A stretch of 64,000 nt of DNA from Phallusia mammillata (lineage: Eukaryota > Chordata > Ascidiacea > Phlebobranchia > Ascidiidae). Numbering within the stretch: position 1 is the stretch's first letter; the number at the start of each line of letters is the position of its first letter. The DNA lies in assembly GCA_003260075.1 (NCBI GenBank), contig QLIY01000043.1:222528-286527 (forward strand), written 5' to 3'. Under the pieces are notes generated by a model. It worked only from the letters and a program-made list of their open reading frames with translations, searched no databases and was not told the DNA's origin. The position numbers were made by a program, and so were the translations under genes. Positions 13,434-27,310 of the stretch are shown here, piece by piece.

Positions 13434-14361
13434 CAGTTGTTCTGTGAAGTTTGTAGCTCTACTGACAGTATTGCAAGTAATTGCGCTCATACTGTTATTG
13501 CCTTTGGTTGAAATAGCGCAAAAAATGCAAATATGGACTAACTTTAAACTTGTAAAAAGATAAGCAGTTTAATTTTCAAGAATTTTATTATTTTGGAGAA
13601 GTTGTTTCATACAGTTTTGAGCATAGATTTGCTTTGTTTCTGGCGTTACTAGATCTCCAAAACATATTTGTTTGCCAATAACTGTGTTTTGCAACAATTA
13701 AATGAAGCTCGCAGTTTCCCAAGTGTAGGCTACCTTGTTTATGTTTTACTTCACATTTCCGCATTGTTTCAACGTTTTCTCGAACCACGCAAAGCCTCAA
13801 TGTTCCGGCCTAATTTTTATATACCTCGTGGGGGTTATTTTACATGACTTTTGACAATATCAGTTGTGCAAACGGCTAACACAGAGATGCACTGATATTC
13901 TTTGTCCACAATGCATCCTAAATCGTTTTTGATGTGTTTGTTTGTATACTTTGTAAATATGACTTCAACCACAACTTGTGTGGTGTTTTGTATTTTCCAG
14001 CTGGCTCGCATACACCTTACAAGGTCCAGTAAGCTGTTTACCCAAGCATTCCCAGGCAAAGCGTAGGTAGAGATCCAAAATGCGTTGAGATTCGAACACA
14101 CAAGGTCACACGTTTTCTGCTACGAAATTGGGAATCGAACCCGAAACCAGTTTGCCCTAACCTAAGCCAAAATCAGGACGAAAGTTAGGGGGAAACGTGG
14201 CAAAAATAATTTCAAGTGTAAAGTCTGGTCAATATCTATTGAAACTTAGGCCTGAACTCGAACCAGACCCTAAAAGCTCTGCCAGACTTACAAATTTGGG
14301 CTTGGGTCTACACTAAATTTTAGACTCTCGACAATCTAGAACACTGTCTTGGGATTTGTTT
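13434..14361. other. 3' flank of SPR and intergenic spacer
   Basis: Contains the SPR 3' untranslated region; an aattaaa near 13700 is a possible weak polyadenylation signal. A stretch at about 14111-14128 reads, on the minus strand, like a tRNA B box (cgggttcgattccc) but has no tRNA body. No gene seen. Confidence 0.4.
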
Positions 14362-14814
14362 ATGATGATCAATCTGGCGCACGGCGAAACAAAACCATAA
14401 CTTTGGTTAGCGCAATCAAGTCTGATTATCATGCCACACTACATCGGGTTTGTTAACCTGTGAACAAAATGTAAACAAAAATCTGTATGCACAACTTCGG
14501 ATAATAGTAAACTCATTTCACGTTTTATTACAATGCGACGAGACGGGCGGTGGGACAGAAAGCAGTGAAAATAACGCCCAACTGCCCCCCCCCCATGATG
14601 ATCAATCTGGCGCACGGCGAAACAAAACCATAACTTTGGTTACCGCAATCAAGTCTGATTATCATGCCACACTGCATCGGGTTTGTTAACCTGTGAACAA
14701 AATGTAAACAAAAATCTGTATACACAACTTCGGATAATAGTAAACTCATTTCACATTTTATTACAATGCGACGAGACGGGATGGGACAGAAAGCAGTGAA
14801 AATAACGCCCAACT
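14362..14814. repeat. Tandem duplication with C10 junction (no. 5)
   Basis: Copy 1 is 14362-14584, the C run 14585-14594 and copy 2 14595-14814. About five differences are visible over roughly 220 bases (gttagcg/gttaccg, actacat/actgcat, tatgcac/tatacac, cacgttt/cacattt and a 2-base indel), close to 2%. The apparent 79- and 155-codon frames here owe part of their length to the duplication. Confidence 0.92.
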
Positions 14815-14848
14815 CATTCCAAACAAAAACCAAGAATAAACAAACACA

Positions 14849-14964
14849 TACAAAACGGACGGAACAGTTAAATAATATAAATAAAACGGTTAGAAGCGGG
14901 TCCCCCCCCCCTACAAAACGGACGGAACAGTTAAATAATATAAATAAAACGGTTAGAAGTGGGT
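14849..14964. repeat. Tandem duplication with C10 junction (no. 6)
   Basis: A short case: 53-base copies at 14849-14901 and 14912-14964 separated by C10 (14902-14911). The only visible change is agcgggt versus agtgggt. It starts only 34 bases after duplication no. 5 ends, so the piece between the two junctions would be a very short contig. Confidence 0.92.
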
Positions 14965-15205
14965 AACAACTCCAATCGGCTTTAGCAGTAACCAAAAACT
15001 GATGAGCTATACTTCGTTTGTTGACCAGGTATTAAGCTACCGATAGAGGCTTTTCCTGTTATTCTTATCGGCTTTGTGGCAGACGTTGAAGGGTAGATTG
15101 TGTTCCGTTGGAAAATAGTAGACGTTTTTGGGCATACTTTTTGAGTGTGGAAGATTTATGGCAGTTTTCATTGGCAAGGCGTGCACAACATCATAGACAT
15201 CTGAG

Positions 15206-18200
15206 TTAAAAAACGAGTTTTTGTGCCAGTCCAGCTTTACTCGTCCGAGTTCCAGGCGAGTTTACGGCGAACACGGACAGCTGAGGGGAAGAGTAACTTA
15301 GACTTTTATTCATAGTGGAGGCAGGTTCAGTGTCTCTCCGTTTCACCGGTGATTTCTTGACGGAAGGCCGTCGTTTCGCGAAAGAAAACAGCCTTTTGAG
15401 GCTTCCGGATTTTTGCAGTGACTTCCCTTCGCTCTTGCTCCTGTCGTTCCGTTCCACAGACTCCATCACTCTGCTCTCGATGTCACTTCGGGGTTGAGAA
15501 CCGTCACCGTACTGGAATCGCGGCGGGGTGACGTCGTTTACTGGCGGCTGTGACGTACTCCTTACGTCATACATGCTCTGCGAAGGTAGGCTTGAGCGCC
15601 GGGGATCGCGTCCTCGCGTCGGGGAAGATTTTTTCGAGAGTTTCCGCAAAAGAGAATGAGTATCGCGTCTTGGCGAACTGTCAGTTCTGGGTGAAAACGA
15701 GTACTCAGCAGTTGCGTCTACTGATCCCACAGGAATACAGCTATAGCTGTTTTTCTTAGCATCGTGGTGCATGGCGTATTCGCCTCTGGTCATGTTATCC
15801 TCGACGTTTGGGTGGCTGCTGTTGTTATTGTTGCTATTCGCATCGGCCACACAGATCTGGATCATGGCTTTTTTCTCTTCGTGCGATAGCGGTCCGGTGG
15901 AGTTCACGTTTGCACTGCTGGTGCTGTACACGAAGCGACGGAAGGCTTTAAATGGGCCTTTTTGAGGGGAGATTGAAATAGCCTGTGTGAAAAATGTATA
16001 TTTAACTCAATGCCAAATCTTAAGTTTTCTATAGAACACTATTAGCTAGATAAATTCTTTAAGCGTACATCGATCCTTTAGGTATGCGTTTTAGGACAGT
16101 TTTGTCATACGCCAGAGCAACAAATACCATTGCGCATAATCTGCAGTAACACAACCATTATGTTCGTTTTTATATTTATCATTTTTTTAAAAAAGATTGC
16201 CAAGTATATTCCTTTTTCACGGGGTTCGAACCCAGGACGCTCCCGGGGACGAATCCTGATCAGTTTTTTATATCTGTATAAAGGTCACTGCCCTTTTTTA
16301 TATATCCTAAGTCAGTGGCGTATTTGAAACCGACTTTAGTACAAAAGCACGTGTTTTATATTCCAACCCACCTTGTCGCTATTTTGTGAGTTAGCACTCA
16401 GTCGACTCCACCGCTTGCTTCCGCCTTCAAACCCGCCAGAGCTCCGGTTGGTGTCGCTGTTGCCGTCCGAATCCGAATCACGTGATTTCGGTCGCTCGAA
16501 AGTGAAGTGATTTTCATGAATCTTGCGCGACCTTGAGGGGTCAAAGGTGGAATAATCGCCTGGCTGGTAGTTGGCGCTATCGGTGTAGTCGTTTTCGCTT
16601 CCAGAAAGCGGTCGGGAAATGGACGAAGCGCGTTTTGATGATGACTTGCTACGGCGACCTAAAGTGCCGTAGTGTGTATGGCGTTTATACACAGAGGAGC
16701 TCTTCTTTTTAGTGACCATGGTGTTTGATGTTGGCGGTTCCTCCTCGGCTGGCTCGGGTTTGATTTCGTTGGCTTGTGGTGTATGCAAGCTGTGTTGAAT
16801 GCGCTTACGAGTGTGTAGGATTTTCTGAAAGCAAAAAGATCTTTGGGTAAAATTTGACCTTTATGTTATTTTGCAAGACAAAAACTAACTTTACTATTAA
16901 AATTACACGAAAAATCCCATATTTTTGCCCATCATAAACTTTGGAGAAAATGAATTTCATTTTCTTTCAAACCACAAAACATAACCTTACAATACAAAAC
17001 TAAAAAAATCTTGTATTATGCTAAAATTGTAAGTTAGCATGTTAAAGTCAATTGCAGTTTGTCGAAGCCAAATTGTAGTATGCTGAAGTCATCAATCACT
17101 GGCATGCTTACCGCTATGTCGAGGCTTGCATATTTCGGGTTAGGCTTTTCGTCACTGCTTTCCACCCCAGAGGAGGACAGAGTTCCACTTGACGCTACAG
17201 ATTCGACCTGGGACGCCGCTGAGGATCGTTTCGACGAATTATCAAGGTCCGGATCCTCGCAGGTTGGACTGGACTCAGGTATCGTAGCTGTGTTGAAAAA
17301 TACCAAGTCACGAAAATGAAACAATTGAGTACGATTTAATTACGCAAAATAATCTTAAGTAATGAGCAATATGTGCATGAGGTTTGAACAACTGTTTCTG
17401 CTGGATTTAACTTAAATGTCTTGAAACAACATAAATATATTTACACCCTAGTGAGTTAAGCATTTCGAGATAAAGGCGTCTAGGTTGGAAACCGAATTAC
17501 AACACCCAGCTGCTCCTATGCGCCAGGTGGAAAACGAATCTTAACAATTTATTGCTGCCTTTTATGTTGTTAACAACTAATAAATCATGACCGACTGACA
17601 AACAACGCACCTTCTTCAATAACCTTCGTCTCTTCGCACGTGCTGGATGTCGGTGACGCCATAAAGTCCATTACTTCGTCATAATCACTGTCGTCGAACA
17701 CCGACCCGCGATTAGTTTCCAATTTGCACTTGGCCAAGTCGGCGGCCACGTCAACGACGTCAAATCGCTTGATGACGCCATAACCTTCGTCTTCGGATTC
17801 AGTGCTGTTTGAGGTACGTTTGACGTCATTGGATTTCAGGTCACGTGAGTCTGCATAACACAGGTCAAGGTTAAAGCAAGGAAAAGATTATAAGTCGTTG
17901 ATTGATAAGTGATGAATGCTTGATAATCTGGGGATTACCCGCGGGAGGCAGGTAAACGACCTCGTCTGACGTCAGGTGCGATTTAAGAGCAATTTTTATG
18001 AATGGGGTTTCCACACAGGTTGCATTCAAATTGGTAGCAGCGAAAATTACGCCGTTCGCTTTCATTCAAAGATCTTGTGTACATTTAAATATTTTTCTAT
18101 GCCTCATTTTAACTTAAAAAGTTAAACCCATGTATTGATGTTGGAAAATCTGGTTTCAAACCATATACACTTTTAAGAGTAGTCAATACACGATGCACAT

Positions 18201-19910
18201 TGTCAGCAAAGCGTAAATCGTTTTGATATTTTGGGTATTGAAGTTCAAATGCGTCTAGCGAAAATTTGCGGAAGCAACAGTGCATAGTTCGTTGAGCCAG
18301 AGTTCCTTTTATTGCGCAAATTAATACAACTATCTGATAAAATCATATCGGCTTAACAGTAATAGGTGATCCATTTCATATTTTGTACTGCAGCAAACAA
18401 TATTTCACATTATTTGTGTAAAAAATGTTTTAAATTTTACATGACATGACTTTGTGTATTTATAAACCCTTACATAAATGTATTTGTCGAACAAATTAAG
18501 CAATACCGATCAACATGGCCCCGATTTGGCAAATGTGAAATAAATAGTAATTGCAAGCGTTGCGTTCTAGTCATAGCTTTTGTAATTTGATTGAGACTTC
18601 CTAAACAGGATAAGTGTGAACCCCTAAACACCATATCGAGGCGACACGAAAATAACTCAGTAATACTAATGACGCATTGAAATTTGGGAGCCCTTACTAG
18701 CTACATGTGATGATTATATTTTTAGTCGGAATGGATATTTCTGTGAACAATTTTCCTTTAAATTTAATGCATTTTGCCTTATATGTGTTGCGCACAGAGT
18801 GAGCATTAAAAACATGTCGTAATGAATAAAATTGCCTCATGACTTAGTAACTTAAACAGGGTTAGTAAAGAAAGCTTGGGGCTGTCAACAGTAAAACACA
18901 CCAAGTACTACGCTTGTATAGTACATTTACTTTACATTTACAAATCCCCCCCCCCAAACAGGGTTAGTAAAGAAAGCTTGGGGCTGTCAACAGTAAAACA
19001 CACGTACTACGCTTGTATAGTACATTTACTTTACATTTACAAACGCTTTTGTGACAACAAATTGTCATGGTCGACCATTAGTTTTCACCAATGCTAACCC
19101 AGACACAAAAGTCGTGCGGTTTCGTGACTAAGACCAAAAGGAGTCTCCTAAACGTGACCTAATTTCCCGTTTTACGCCACAAACGCTCGACGACTAAACA
19201 ATCCACGATATACGACCACCTTGAGTTTACACCCCTTTCGTTTCGCCCACACCCAAACTGAATCACTGATATTTTAGAGAAATTGGATCTCTTATTTTTG
19301 GGCGTTTGTTAAAAACTGTCTATAGCCTGCATGGTCATCAGCACTCAGCAAGCGGGTTTGGAGCTACGTTTGTTTGATCAACCATGGCCTTTTAACAAAT
19401 GTATGTTGCGTTGAGAATTTGAAACGTTTAGGCGACTACCCGAAAAGTTGTTCCACTGGAGTGCACAAAGCAGGTTAAAGTGGTGGTGGTATACATGTTC
19501 AAAAAGCATTTTCGGCTTTTAATCACCATCTAACAACCCGTAAACTTGCCACTAACTAGCACAGCCGAATTCCCGCTATGCGATGAACACACGATACAAT
19601 GAATAAATCCCTTTCGCGCCACAGTCCGGGGGTCATTAGCACCGCTAGTCCAAAACTCCCACCTGCGTCAAACACGCCGTGTTCCTTTGTGACGTCACGC
19701 TCGCGCACGAAGTCGCTAAGGTTTTGGTTGATGATGACGTCACCTCCTCTGACGAGACTTGGTCTGGTCTCTTCCAGTTGTAACATGTTGTATCTTTGAG
19801 TTTCGAAGTTCGTGGTAAGTCCAAGGTTAAATCCAACAGAGTAGCTGCCAATGTTCCGGCGCCTGCAGTCGGTCGCCGTTTGTAATCCTCTGTAGCTAAG
19901 CTTTTCAAAT
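15206..19910 (-). CDS. Unrecognised serine-rich, basic-tailed protein (six exons seen, 5' end missing)
   Basis: Six minus-strand exons join in compatible phases: 19663-19910, 17939-18058, 17611-17850, 17112-17287, 16372-16824 and 15206-15982, which ends in a stop. They total 2014 bases, about 670 residues. The first two encode a compact, non-repetitive part (for example SYSVGFNLGL and CVETPFIKIALKS) that looks like a folded domain. The rest is mostly disordered: an acidic patch (SESEDEGYG, FDDSDYDEVMDFM), serine-rich stretches, and a last exon with basic clusters such as KRRPSVKKSPVKRR that could be a nuclear signal or kinase sites. No membrane segment or catalytic motif is visible. The first listed exon starts mid-codon behind a good acceptor (tttgtttcgacag), so at least one upstream exon exists. 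The acceptor of 17939-18058 is pyrimidine-poor and is the weakest call, but its phases fit on both sides. A signalling scaffold or cytoskeletal regulator is possible; I cannot name the family. Confidence 0.75.
18854..19043. repeat. Tandem duplication with C10 junction (no. 7), in an intron
   Basis: Copies at 18854-18945 and 18956-19043 flank C10 (18946-18955). Copy 1 has an extra caa (cacaccaagtact versus cacacgtact). It lies in the intron between the 19663-19910 and 17939-18058 exons of the minus-strand gene, so it does not touch coding sequence. Confidence 0.9.
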
Positions 19911-22900
19911 CTGTCGAAACAAAGATTGAGATTTGTAAAAACTCATGCGGCAAAATTGAGACCGAAGTCCCGCAGACGAACAGAAAAATCCTGATACTAA
20001 TATATCATTGAAAAACTTATCAAAGCATACGATATGAATGCATCCTTTAAAACACTTGTTTCTATTTTCATTTAAATCGGATCTACATAAGTGTAAAGAC
20101 TTTTTGGGCGCTCCTTGTCTCCCAACTAACTAGACAATAAAGTTAACGTTAAACACTTGTAGTTTAACATCAACAAGTCACCAACTACTGATAACATAAC
20201 CTGTCTGTGAACCTGAAAACCACAGACTTTGGACGAACTCCAGGGGTTTGAGTCTAAACATTAAACAGGCGTTTTACGTCTTTCCTGATACAAAATCAAG
20301 GAAGTGTCAGCCGGCGTAAATTAAGTGGCATCATGCGCTTAAACGCGACATCAGTTGCTAGGCTGTTTTGCGGAAGTTCTCGCTCGCAAGTTTCGCTCTG
20401 TATTTGCGACCTAGAATGTATTTGGTTGGCCTGTTAATAGTTTGCAGCAGTTAACACGCATACCGAAACTGAAATGAAGCTATTGATATTTGCGACATTT
20501 AAACCTGGTTCAAATAATGTCGAAAACTGCCAACGAATAGAGTTAAGCGTTTTTACGAGTAATTTTATGTGTAAGTAAATATTAACAACACTATTTGGGT
20601 CTAGTTATATTAATTAATATTCCCTTCAGTGTACAGACCAATCTGAAACAATAGCTTTCAACGGAATTGTAACTAAACTTGGTTTTAAAATCATGTATCT
20701 ACGGATACTTAAGTCCCTGCGTATTTAAATAACTTGGTTTCACACACATAGAAAAATTCGAAGCAAATTACAGACCAATTTGTTCTCAACAACAAGTTAA
20801 GAAAAGCTACTCAACTCAACTCAAAACACGAGGCAGTCACTCAACGATCAATCCGAACACGCTAAACAAAAAACTTCTCCCACTGGACAAATTTCAGCAA
20901 AAAAACTAACAAACGTTGCAAACTCACTGTACTCATAAAGGTTATGTATCTCACCGCAAAATCTGATCTCTAAAAAAACCCAACGGCAAACACAAACACA
21001 TTGCGTTGGTCAGCGCTGATTAAATCAAGTGATATTCAAACGAAGACCCAGACCGCCACGCACTATACCAAGTGACACGCGTAAAAAGAATTCGCTTTTT
21101 TCTCTTCCCGTTGACTTCTCGCAGTCTCTACTGCGTACGCGGTGTTACTACGTCACTGCCACGTTCCTTTAGGCGCCGACAGCAGCTTTTACGTCATCGC
21201 TTTCTCCTAACATGCAGCATGCGTTGGTTAGGATCGAAAACATTTCCACGATTCAGGGTCATGTGACATTTAGTTGCGTAAAAACGTATACCCTGAAAAA
21301 TGCGAGAGTTTTTAAAATCAGTTCTAAATTGCTCAGGAACTCGTAATCTTTGATCGCTGGCTGTGGTAAATAACTGTGGCTTATGTAAATATGGGTAAAT
21401 TTGGCTTGTTTAAATATAAAACAATTTGAAATAGTGTGTTTTAATCCGATGATATAAAATAGCCCCCTTTTTAGGCATCATCGATATAAACTTAGATTAT
21501 ATCCTTTTCGCCAAATGATTGCCAATGAGATAAGTGTATCATGCAATAATTTTGCTTTGTTCGCTTAAAAGTATCTTTTTTTAATTTTTACAGCACCAAC
21601 ATTCCAGTGCATGAAATCAATACTTTTTTCACACAATTTAACAAATTGCTGTCTGAAAAGCTATAGCAATTTTTCACACACGAAACGCGGTTTGTGATAA
21701 TTATCGAACCTGTTTCAAAGCAGCTCATTGTACTCTACATAAACTACCACAACTGTCAATTGCCTAGCCTCAATAACAGAGTGTGCAGCCACCAGTAACA
21801 ACAGGCATGTAATTATATCGCAAGTTTGAATAACACGAACCAATGCGTACCACAGTTCTAGATGCGCCGGCGTTTTCGGTTAAACCTCGGGCAAAGAATC
21901 AAGCGATTAATAGGCAGGTGTGGCACGCGTTCAGAGCCTTTTGCGCACGTTAAAGGCTGAACTAGCTCTTCTGCGAACTGTTTGAGTCTACTCCGTTGCG
22001 AAATGAACACAGCAACAAACACTAACGGCTGAAATCCGATTTGCAGGAACTTTCCGGGAAGACAGTCGTAAATCATGAGATCTTATGCATACCGAAGTAC
22101 CTCATGTTTTTTGCCTTGTAACAGATGCACATAAGCTGCATGTATGCTTTAAAACAAGAGTTTATACGATTTTTGCCTGCTTGCATTTAATCCTGGTTTT
22201 TGGCAAGACTTCTTTTTCGCCAAAACGTTTAAGTGAATAAAGCTTGAGTGCATTGCGTCTAATTGCTGTGGTATAGCGCTTGTTTTACCGGGATTACCAT
22301 TTTCCGGTTCGGTTTAACCTAACAAGTGAATGAAGCCAATAACAACGTGATTCACACTTGATTGCGAATCATACTTGTTACGATAGTTTGTTTACCTCTC
22401 TCGCTTTATGCCGGAGCCACATCATACATTGTTTTCGTACATGTTGTGTTCGCATCCAAAATGCAATGCTTACATTACTGTAACGTGTGCAAAGTAATGC
22501 TTAAAAATGACGCTGGAACCGTTGACAACATCGTTTTTGTCAATATTAATTGTGGTTTTTATCCTACGGTTTCAAGCCTGGCGAAAGTTTAGCCAATTTT
22601 CCACCTTATAAACTCACAATTGATATATTTTACCATTAGAAAAACATAGAACACAAACATAAATTCTGACAAGCCAACATATTTGTAAAGACTGTTTCTT
22701 TTTGAGATCTTTGAAACCGAGAATTGTGTACAAACATAAATACTGTCAAAATACAGTACCAGGGCACTTTGTTACTTACAACAAACAACTCAACAATCGC
22801 TGCAGTTACTATCGGTTGTGCAGTTACGACATTTTTACCTAGTACTTCATCAGCTTTGCGCCTACAACCAATCTGGACGTTATCTGAGCACACGGCGGCA

Positions 22901-25900
22901 CAGCAGTGCCCGGATTTCATTACAGAACAGGCAAGCAACTTCAAACCGCTGTGACAAACCCAAACATTGCCAAGCAGGTTGCCCAAACAACCCATACGCT
23001 TCACATGCAGTCAGGCAAAACGCTTCTACCCTTTACAAAACGACAAATTCGAAATCCCGAGGAGCTATGATACCTTTGCATCCGTCTGTGCCCGCTCCAA
23101 GCAACCAGTAGTTACTTCATTCATGCGGTGCTAGTCATGCATGACAATTCACGTGGGAACATACGTAACAATAGACGAAATTCGAATTCAATTTTCCTGC
23201 CTATTGTGATTCACTATTGAAGTTTTTTGGTGCAATTAAAATTACTTTGATGCTTTGTAGACAGTTGTTTTGCGCGTGATGTGAAGATTAAAGTGCATTC
23301 GGAAGGAAACAGTCTATTTGTTTGATTGTTTTCGCTATGCCACGGCAAGATTATGTGGATTACCCAGCAGGGCATGGCTGACCATCAAAACGACCGAATT
23401 TTCTGTTACTGGGCCCACCCTAGAGCTGACATCGTGGGACTATCTTTTGTGGTTAGTGCCTATGTGTAAACACGGTTATTTGTGGACAGTCGGATTTTGC
23501 CACTAAGTTTGTAATTCCGGTCTATTTTATTAGGAAAACCACTAACATCCTCTCGTCCAAGGTGAGTCACATTCAATAGGCTGTTCACATGGAACTTAAT
23601 GCGTAAATCCCCCATGGTTTAAATTTGCTGTTTGTGTGAACACAATGTTTTGTACTAGCTCAGAACTTTACTCTGGTAAGTCACCAACATTTTCGTAATA
23701 AGAAAATTCTAAGCTGCCTAACTAAGCAAAAAATACATCATTAGCAAAACTTATTGCTATCAGACTTCTGGTAAACACTTTGAAAATGGACAACTGACCC
23801 ATAAACGCCAATATGGCAACGAAGTCATTACTGCTTGCTTATTGAACATATGTGTGAATGGCTTTTAAACTTTTGGCGCTCCGGAAGTCATAAAAATGGC
23901 TCGGGAGTCCGGATTTGTCAACTTGTGTTGACCCACACTTCCATAAGGCATGCGATTTTACACGGTAGGCCAAAACCAAACAAAAGTGGCATTGTACATG
24001 GAATATCGAATCAACAAAGATCAATGTAATATGAGAGATTGCATAGTTAGGCCGTAAAAAAACAGTGTATTTGTAAGTAATGACCTGTATTTGACAGCCA
24101 TATGGACACTACTAGGTTATATTACCTGTTTCTGCGCACAAATCTTCAACCAGTCCGATTCAAGTGCGAGAAATGCGCAAATTTTGGCTGTGGTTTACGC
24201 TTGACTTGTACACCGGAAATGTTTGACGCGTTCAAGTCACAATTTTCGCCATCGGCCCAGTGATTTCCTATTCACCACAACACACCATGTGTGGTCCTAA
24301 ATTTACGAGTAGCTTGCAAAAGCATTTGCCAACACACGCTTGGCATAGACCCTGAATGCGACTTGCGATTGTCCTGTATCATTTTGCCGTATTTGACATC
24401 ACCAAGCTCGTTCGAGAACCAGCTTCAAGCTGCCCGGATACAGGTACCTTTTACCCAAAAGCTTTATACGGTGACAGTGCGCTTTACAAAAATATTTGTA
24501 TTTTAAGAAACTGCTGGGTCAACTTTGGTCAAAAGTCAATAGTACACAGTTACAGCTACTTGCCGTGAACTTACGTTGCCCACCCATGCAACAAATTCGA
24601 CAATAAATTGTAAAGGGCAATATACAATTGCACTGTATTTCGTGTATCTCAGGAGCGGCGCAGGCAAATTATAATAAATGCGATTTGCGTTCGGAAACCT
24701 TTAATTACAAATCTCTGGTATAGCAATTACCTTTTTGACGTGTAATAAGCATTCTGTTGCGTGAAATTTAATTTGCATGATGCCTTTTGGTTGACACTAC
24801 TATGTAAATAGGTAACCTATACTTAGAAGTATTGTGAATCAAAGCAAAACCAGCACTCATTAAGGATGACAATTTTGCACTATTATTTCCACTACTTAAA
24901 CCATTTACATTTATAATGAAATTCCACTTTGTAATTGAAAGTAAAATGCTAATTTAAATCAAGATGTGTACAAAGTTACTTCTATATGGCGGTTAACTGC
25001 CTATAACGCTTTATAAAATCGTTATTTTAGTTATTTTCTTTGACAAATCTGCCTCGCTAACTGGTATCTTCAAATCGATTTACGTCTTTTACCATCATAA
25101 TGTACAAAAATGCAATTTCTGCTAGAATATTTTCATCTGACAATAAAACATTTTACCATACATACGCAAATTACCACCATGAGTACTGCGCAGGCATACT
25201 GTAAATTACACATACACACACGAACGCTATGATATGGGTTATCGAAACTGGTAACACACCTAAGCCGACGCTCCCGTCGCTTCAAACTAAAACCTGATCA
25301 CTCACAGAGCAATCTGTCAACACATGTATCTTGTCAAGCAGCGCAGCCTCCCGGTATCATTTCCTACAACAAGTTACACCTGCTTCAAACCGAAGCATTG
25401 TGTTCAAGGCAATTAGATACAGCTCGGGCCTGTGGCGCCATGGCAAAGCATCTATTGTTCGAGCGGTTTCAATGAAATAGGTGGCTGGACTCTGTTGCTG
25501 TCTGCAATGTGACATGACGTGCTAGGTTTTCTTGTCAACCGTTTCGGTGACTAGAAACATGTTTTTTCACACTTTTTGTTAATTAGGAACGTAAAAGTAC
25601 ATTAAACCTTGTAAGGAAGCCGCTGTTTTTGTCTGATTCGGCACTGCTTTGAATTGCTTCAGCTGTTTTGATTTCTTACCCCTGACGCAATTTTAGTGGA
25701 CTAATGACAATTGGATTCAAACAATTTAGAAAAAAAATCTAGAAACTGAACTTATTGGTAGCTTACTAATTATCCACTAAGTGCACACACCTGTAACACT
25801 ATCATACACTAAACTCGGCGCTTAGCGAAATTCACACACTACTTAACACTTCGTAATTATCTAAAATTTCCCTAATACTCATCACAAACACCGCATATGG

Positions 25901-26718
25901 GTTAAAATTGGATTCAAAAGTCACGTCGTTGCTGAAAGTCTGCTACCAACACCCCACGATCACAAAGCACCACCAAGGAACGCCCTGTTATTTAGTGCAT
26001 TGTGGTGTATTCGGGCGTAAAGCCTTGTCAGAGGACGCTTTTTTACGCGTCCGGCTAATTAAAACGTCAGTTACGTCATTAACCAAGAAGGGCGGGCCTT
26101 TTGCGACGCACAGTCTTGTAATAATCTTTCACGCATTTTCACAGCATATGCGAAATACGTGGTTTGCCGGGTAGTTTTACGTCGATGCAAAGATCACACA
26201 TGTATGTTTGTTGTACTGTGGGGGTTAAAAAAGTCTTAATGCGTCAAGAAAGTATGGTCTGCAACAACGTTAAATACGTCACATTATATTGTATAATGCC
26301 AAGAATGCATAAAAATCAAGGTACCGGGACCATTACAGATTGTACTTGCTTTCATTAACACAGAGAAGCGCTTTTGGTCAACTGCCGGCATTTAGAAACA
26401 CATAAATCTGTCTTAAAGAGGTTTAATGACCGTTGGATGTGCACAATTAAACACAGAGTGCTATAAATTTAAATCACGAGAGAACTTGAATTCTCATTTT
26501 CTAACGAACATACAATTCCGTACATAGGCCTTTCATTGTAGTAAAACAAATTCAAATCCGTTTTACACATCGCTATCCTCATGTTTAGCGCTATGGTGCG
26601 AATTACTACGTACGTCCGTTATAGCAAATTGCGTCATTACAAAATGACCACTTCTCAGACGCATTTACATTGTCTTCCACGAAGAAGCAATTCAAAGGAC
26701 AGCCAAAATTCTTTTGAA
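19911..26718. other. Long non-genic stretch upstream of the minus-strand gene
   Basis: Should contain the missing 5' exon(s) and promoter of the gene ending at 15206, but I find no open frame with convincing splice borders. A GC-richer patch at about 21070-21260 holds two tacgtca half-CRE sites and is a candidate promoter on the minus strand. The frames at 21858-22076, 22636-23004 and 25908-26174 have no motif and are left out. Confidence 0.35.
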
Positions 26719-27101
26719 CTCGGCTTTACATTGTACCACGTGATCACAAATCGGTATAAATACTTGGGTTGCCATTTTTGTGATGCCCATATGCCCAGCA
26801 TGCATGCCAACGCTGCCCCAATATCTTGCACGAATTTGTTGCTGTTTCTGAACACTAAGGTGATGCCAAAATGACGCCCTATTGCAAACTGTCTGACCAC
26901 GAAAGCCCCCCCCCCCTCGGCTTTACATTGTACCACGTGATCACAAATCGGTATAAATACTTGAGTTGCCATTTTTGTGATGCCCATATGTCCAGCATGC
27001 ATGCCAACGCTGCCGCAATATCTTGCACGAATTTGTTGCTATTTCTGAACACTAAGGTGATGCTAAAATGACGCCCTATTGCAAACTCTCTGACCACGAA
27101 A
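26719..27101. repeat. Tandem duplication with C10 junction (no. 8)
   Basis: Copy 1 is 26719-26905, the run is C10 plus the first C of copy 2 (26906-26916), and copy 2 ends at 27101. Substitutions include cttgggt/cttgagt, atgccca/atgtcca, gccccaa/gccgcaa and tgccaaa/tgctaaa. Similar translated frames on both sides are simply this duplication read twice. Confidence 0.92.
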
Positions 27102-27139
27102 TCTATAACCTTCAGACTTGTCAAATGCAATCTTTAGAT

Positions 27140-27310
27140 GGCATTTAAGAATGGATGATAAATTGTATGTGCACAAATTACAGGTACAAACTCTAAATTG
27201 CAAACAAAAAGGATCAGCCCCCCCCCCGGCATTTAAGAATGGATGATAAATTGTATGTGCACAAATTACAGGTACTTATACAAACTCTAAATTGCAAATA
27301 AAAAGGATCA
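27140..27310. repeat. Tandem duplication with C10 junction (no. 9)
   Basis: Copies at 27140-27217 and 27228-27310 flank C10 (27218-27227). Copy 2 has a 5-base insertion (ggtacttatacaaact versus ggtacaaact) and one G/A-type difference. It begins 38 bases after no. 8 ends. Confidence 0.92.

Noticed and set aside
14111..14128. Minus-strand B-box-like cgggttcgattccc
   Set aside because: No A box or foldable arms nearby, so not a tRNA gene.
14528..14995. 155-codon minus-strand open frame
   Set aside because: It runs through two C10 duplications, reads the same peptide twice, and has no splice borders or motif. Its length is a by-product of the duplication.
16209..16245. tRNA B-box-like ggttcgaaccc in an intron of the serine-rich gene
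   Set aside because: No A box at the right distance on either strand and no cloverleaf; the motif is palindromic and short enough to be chance or a SINE scrap.
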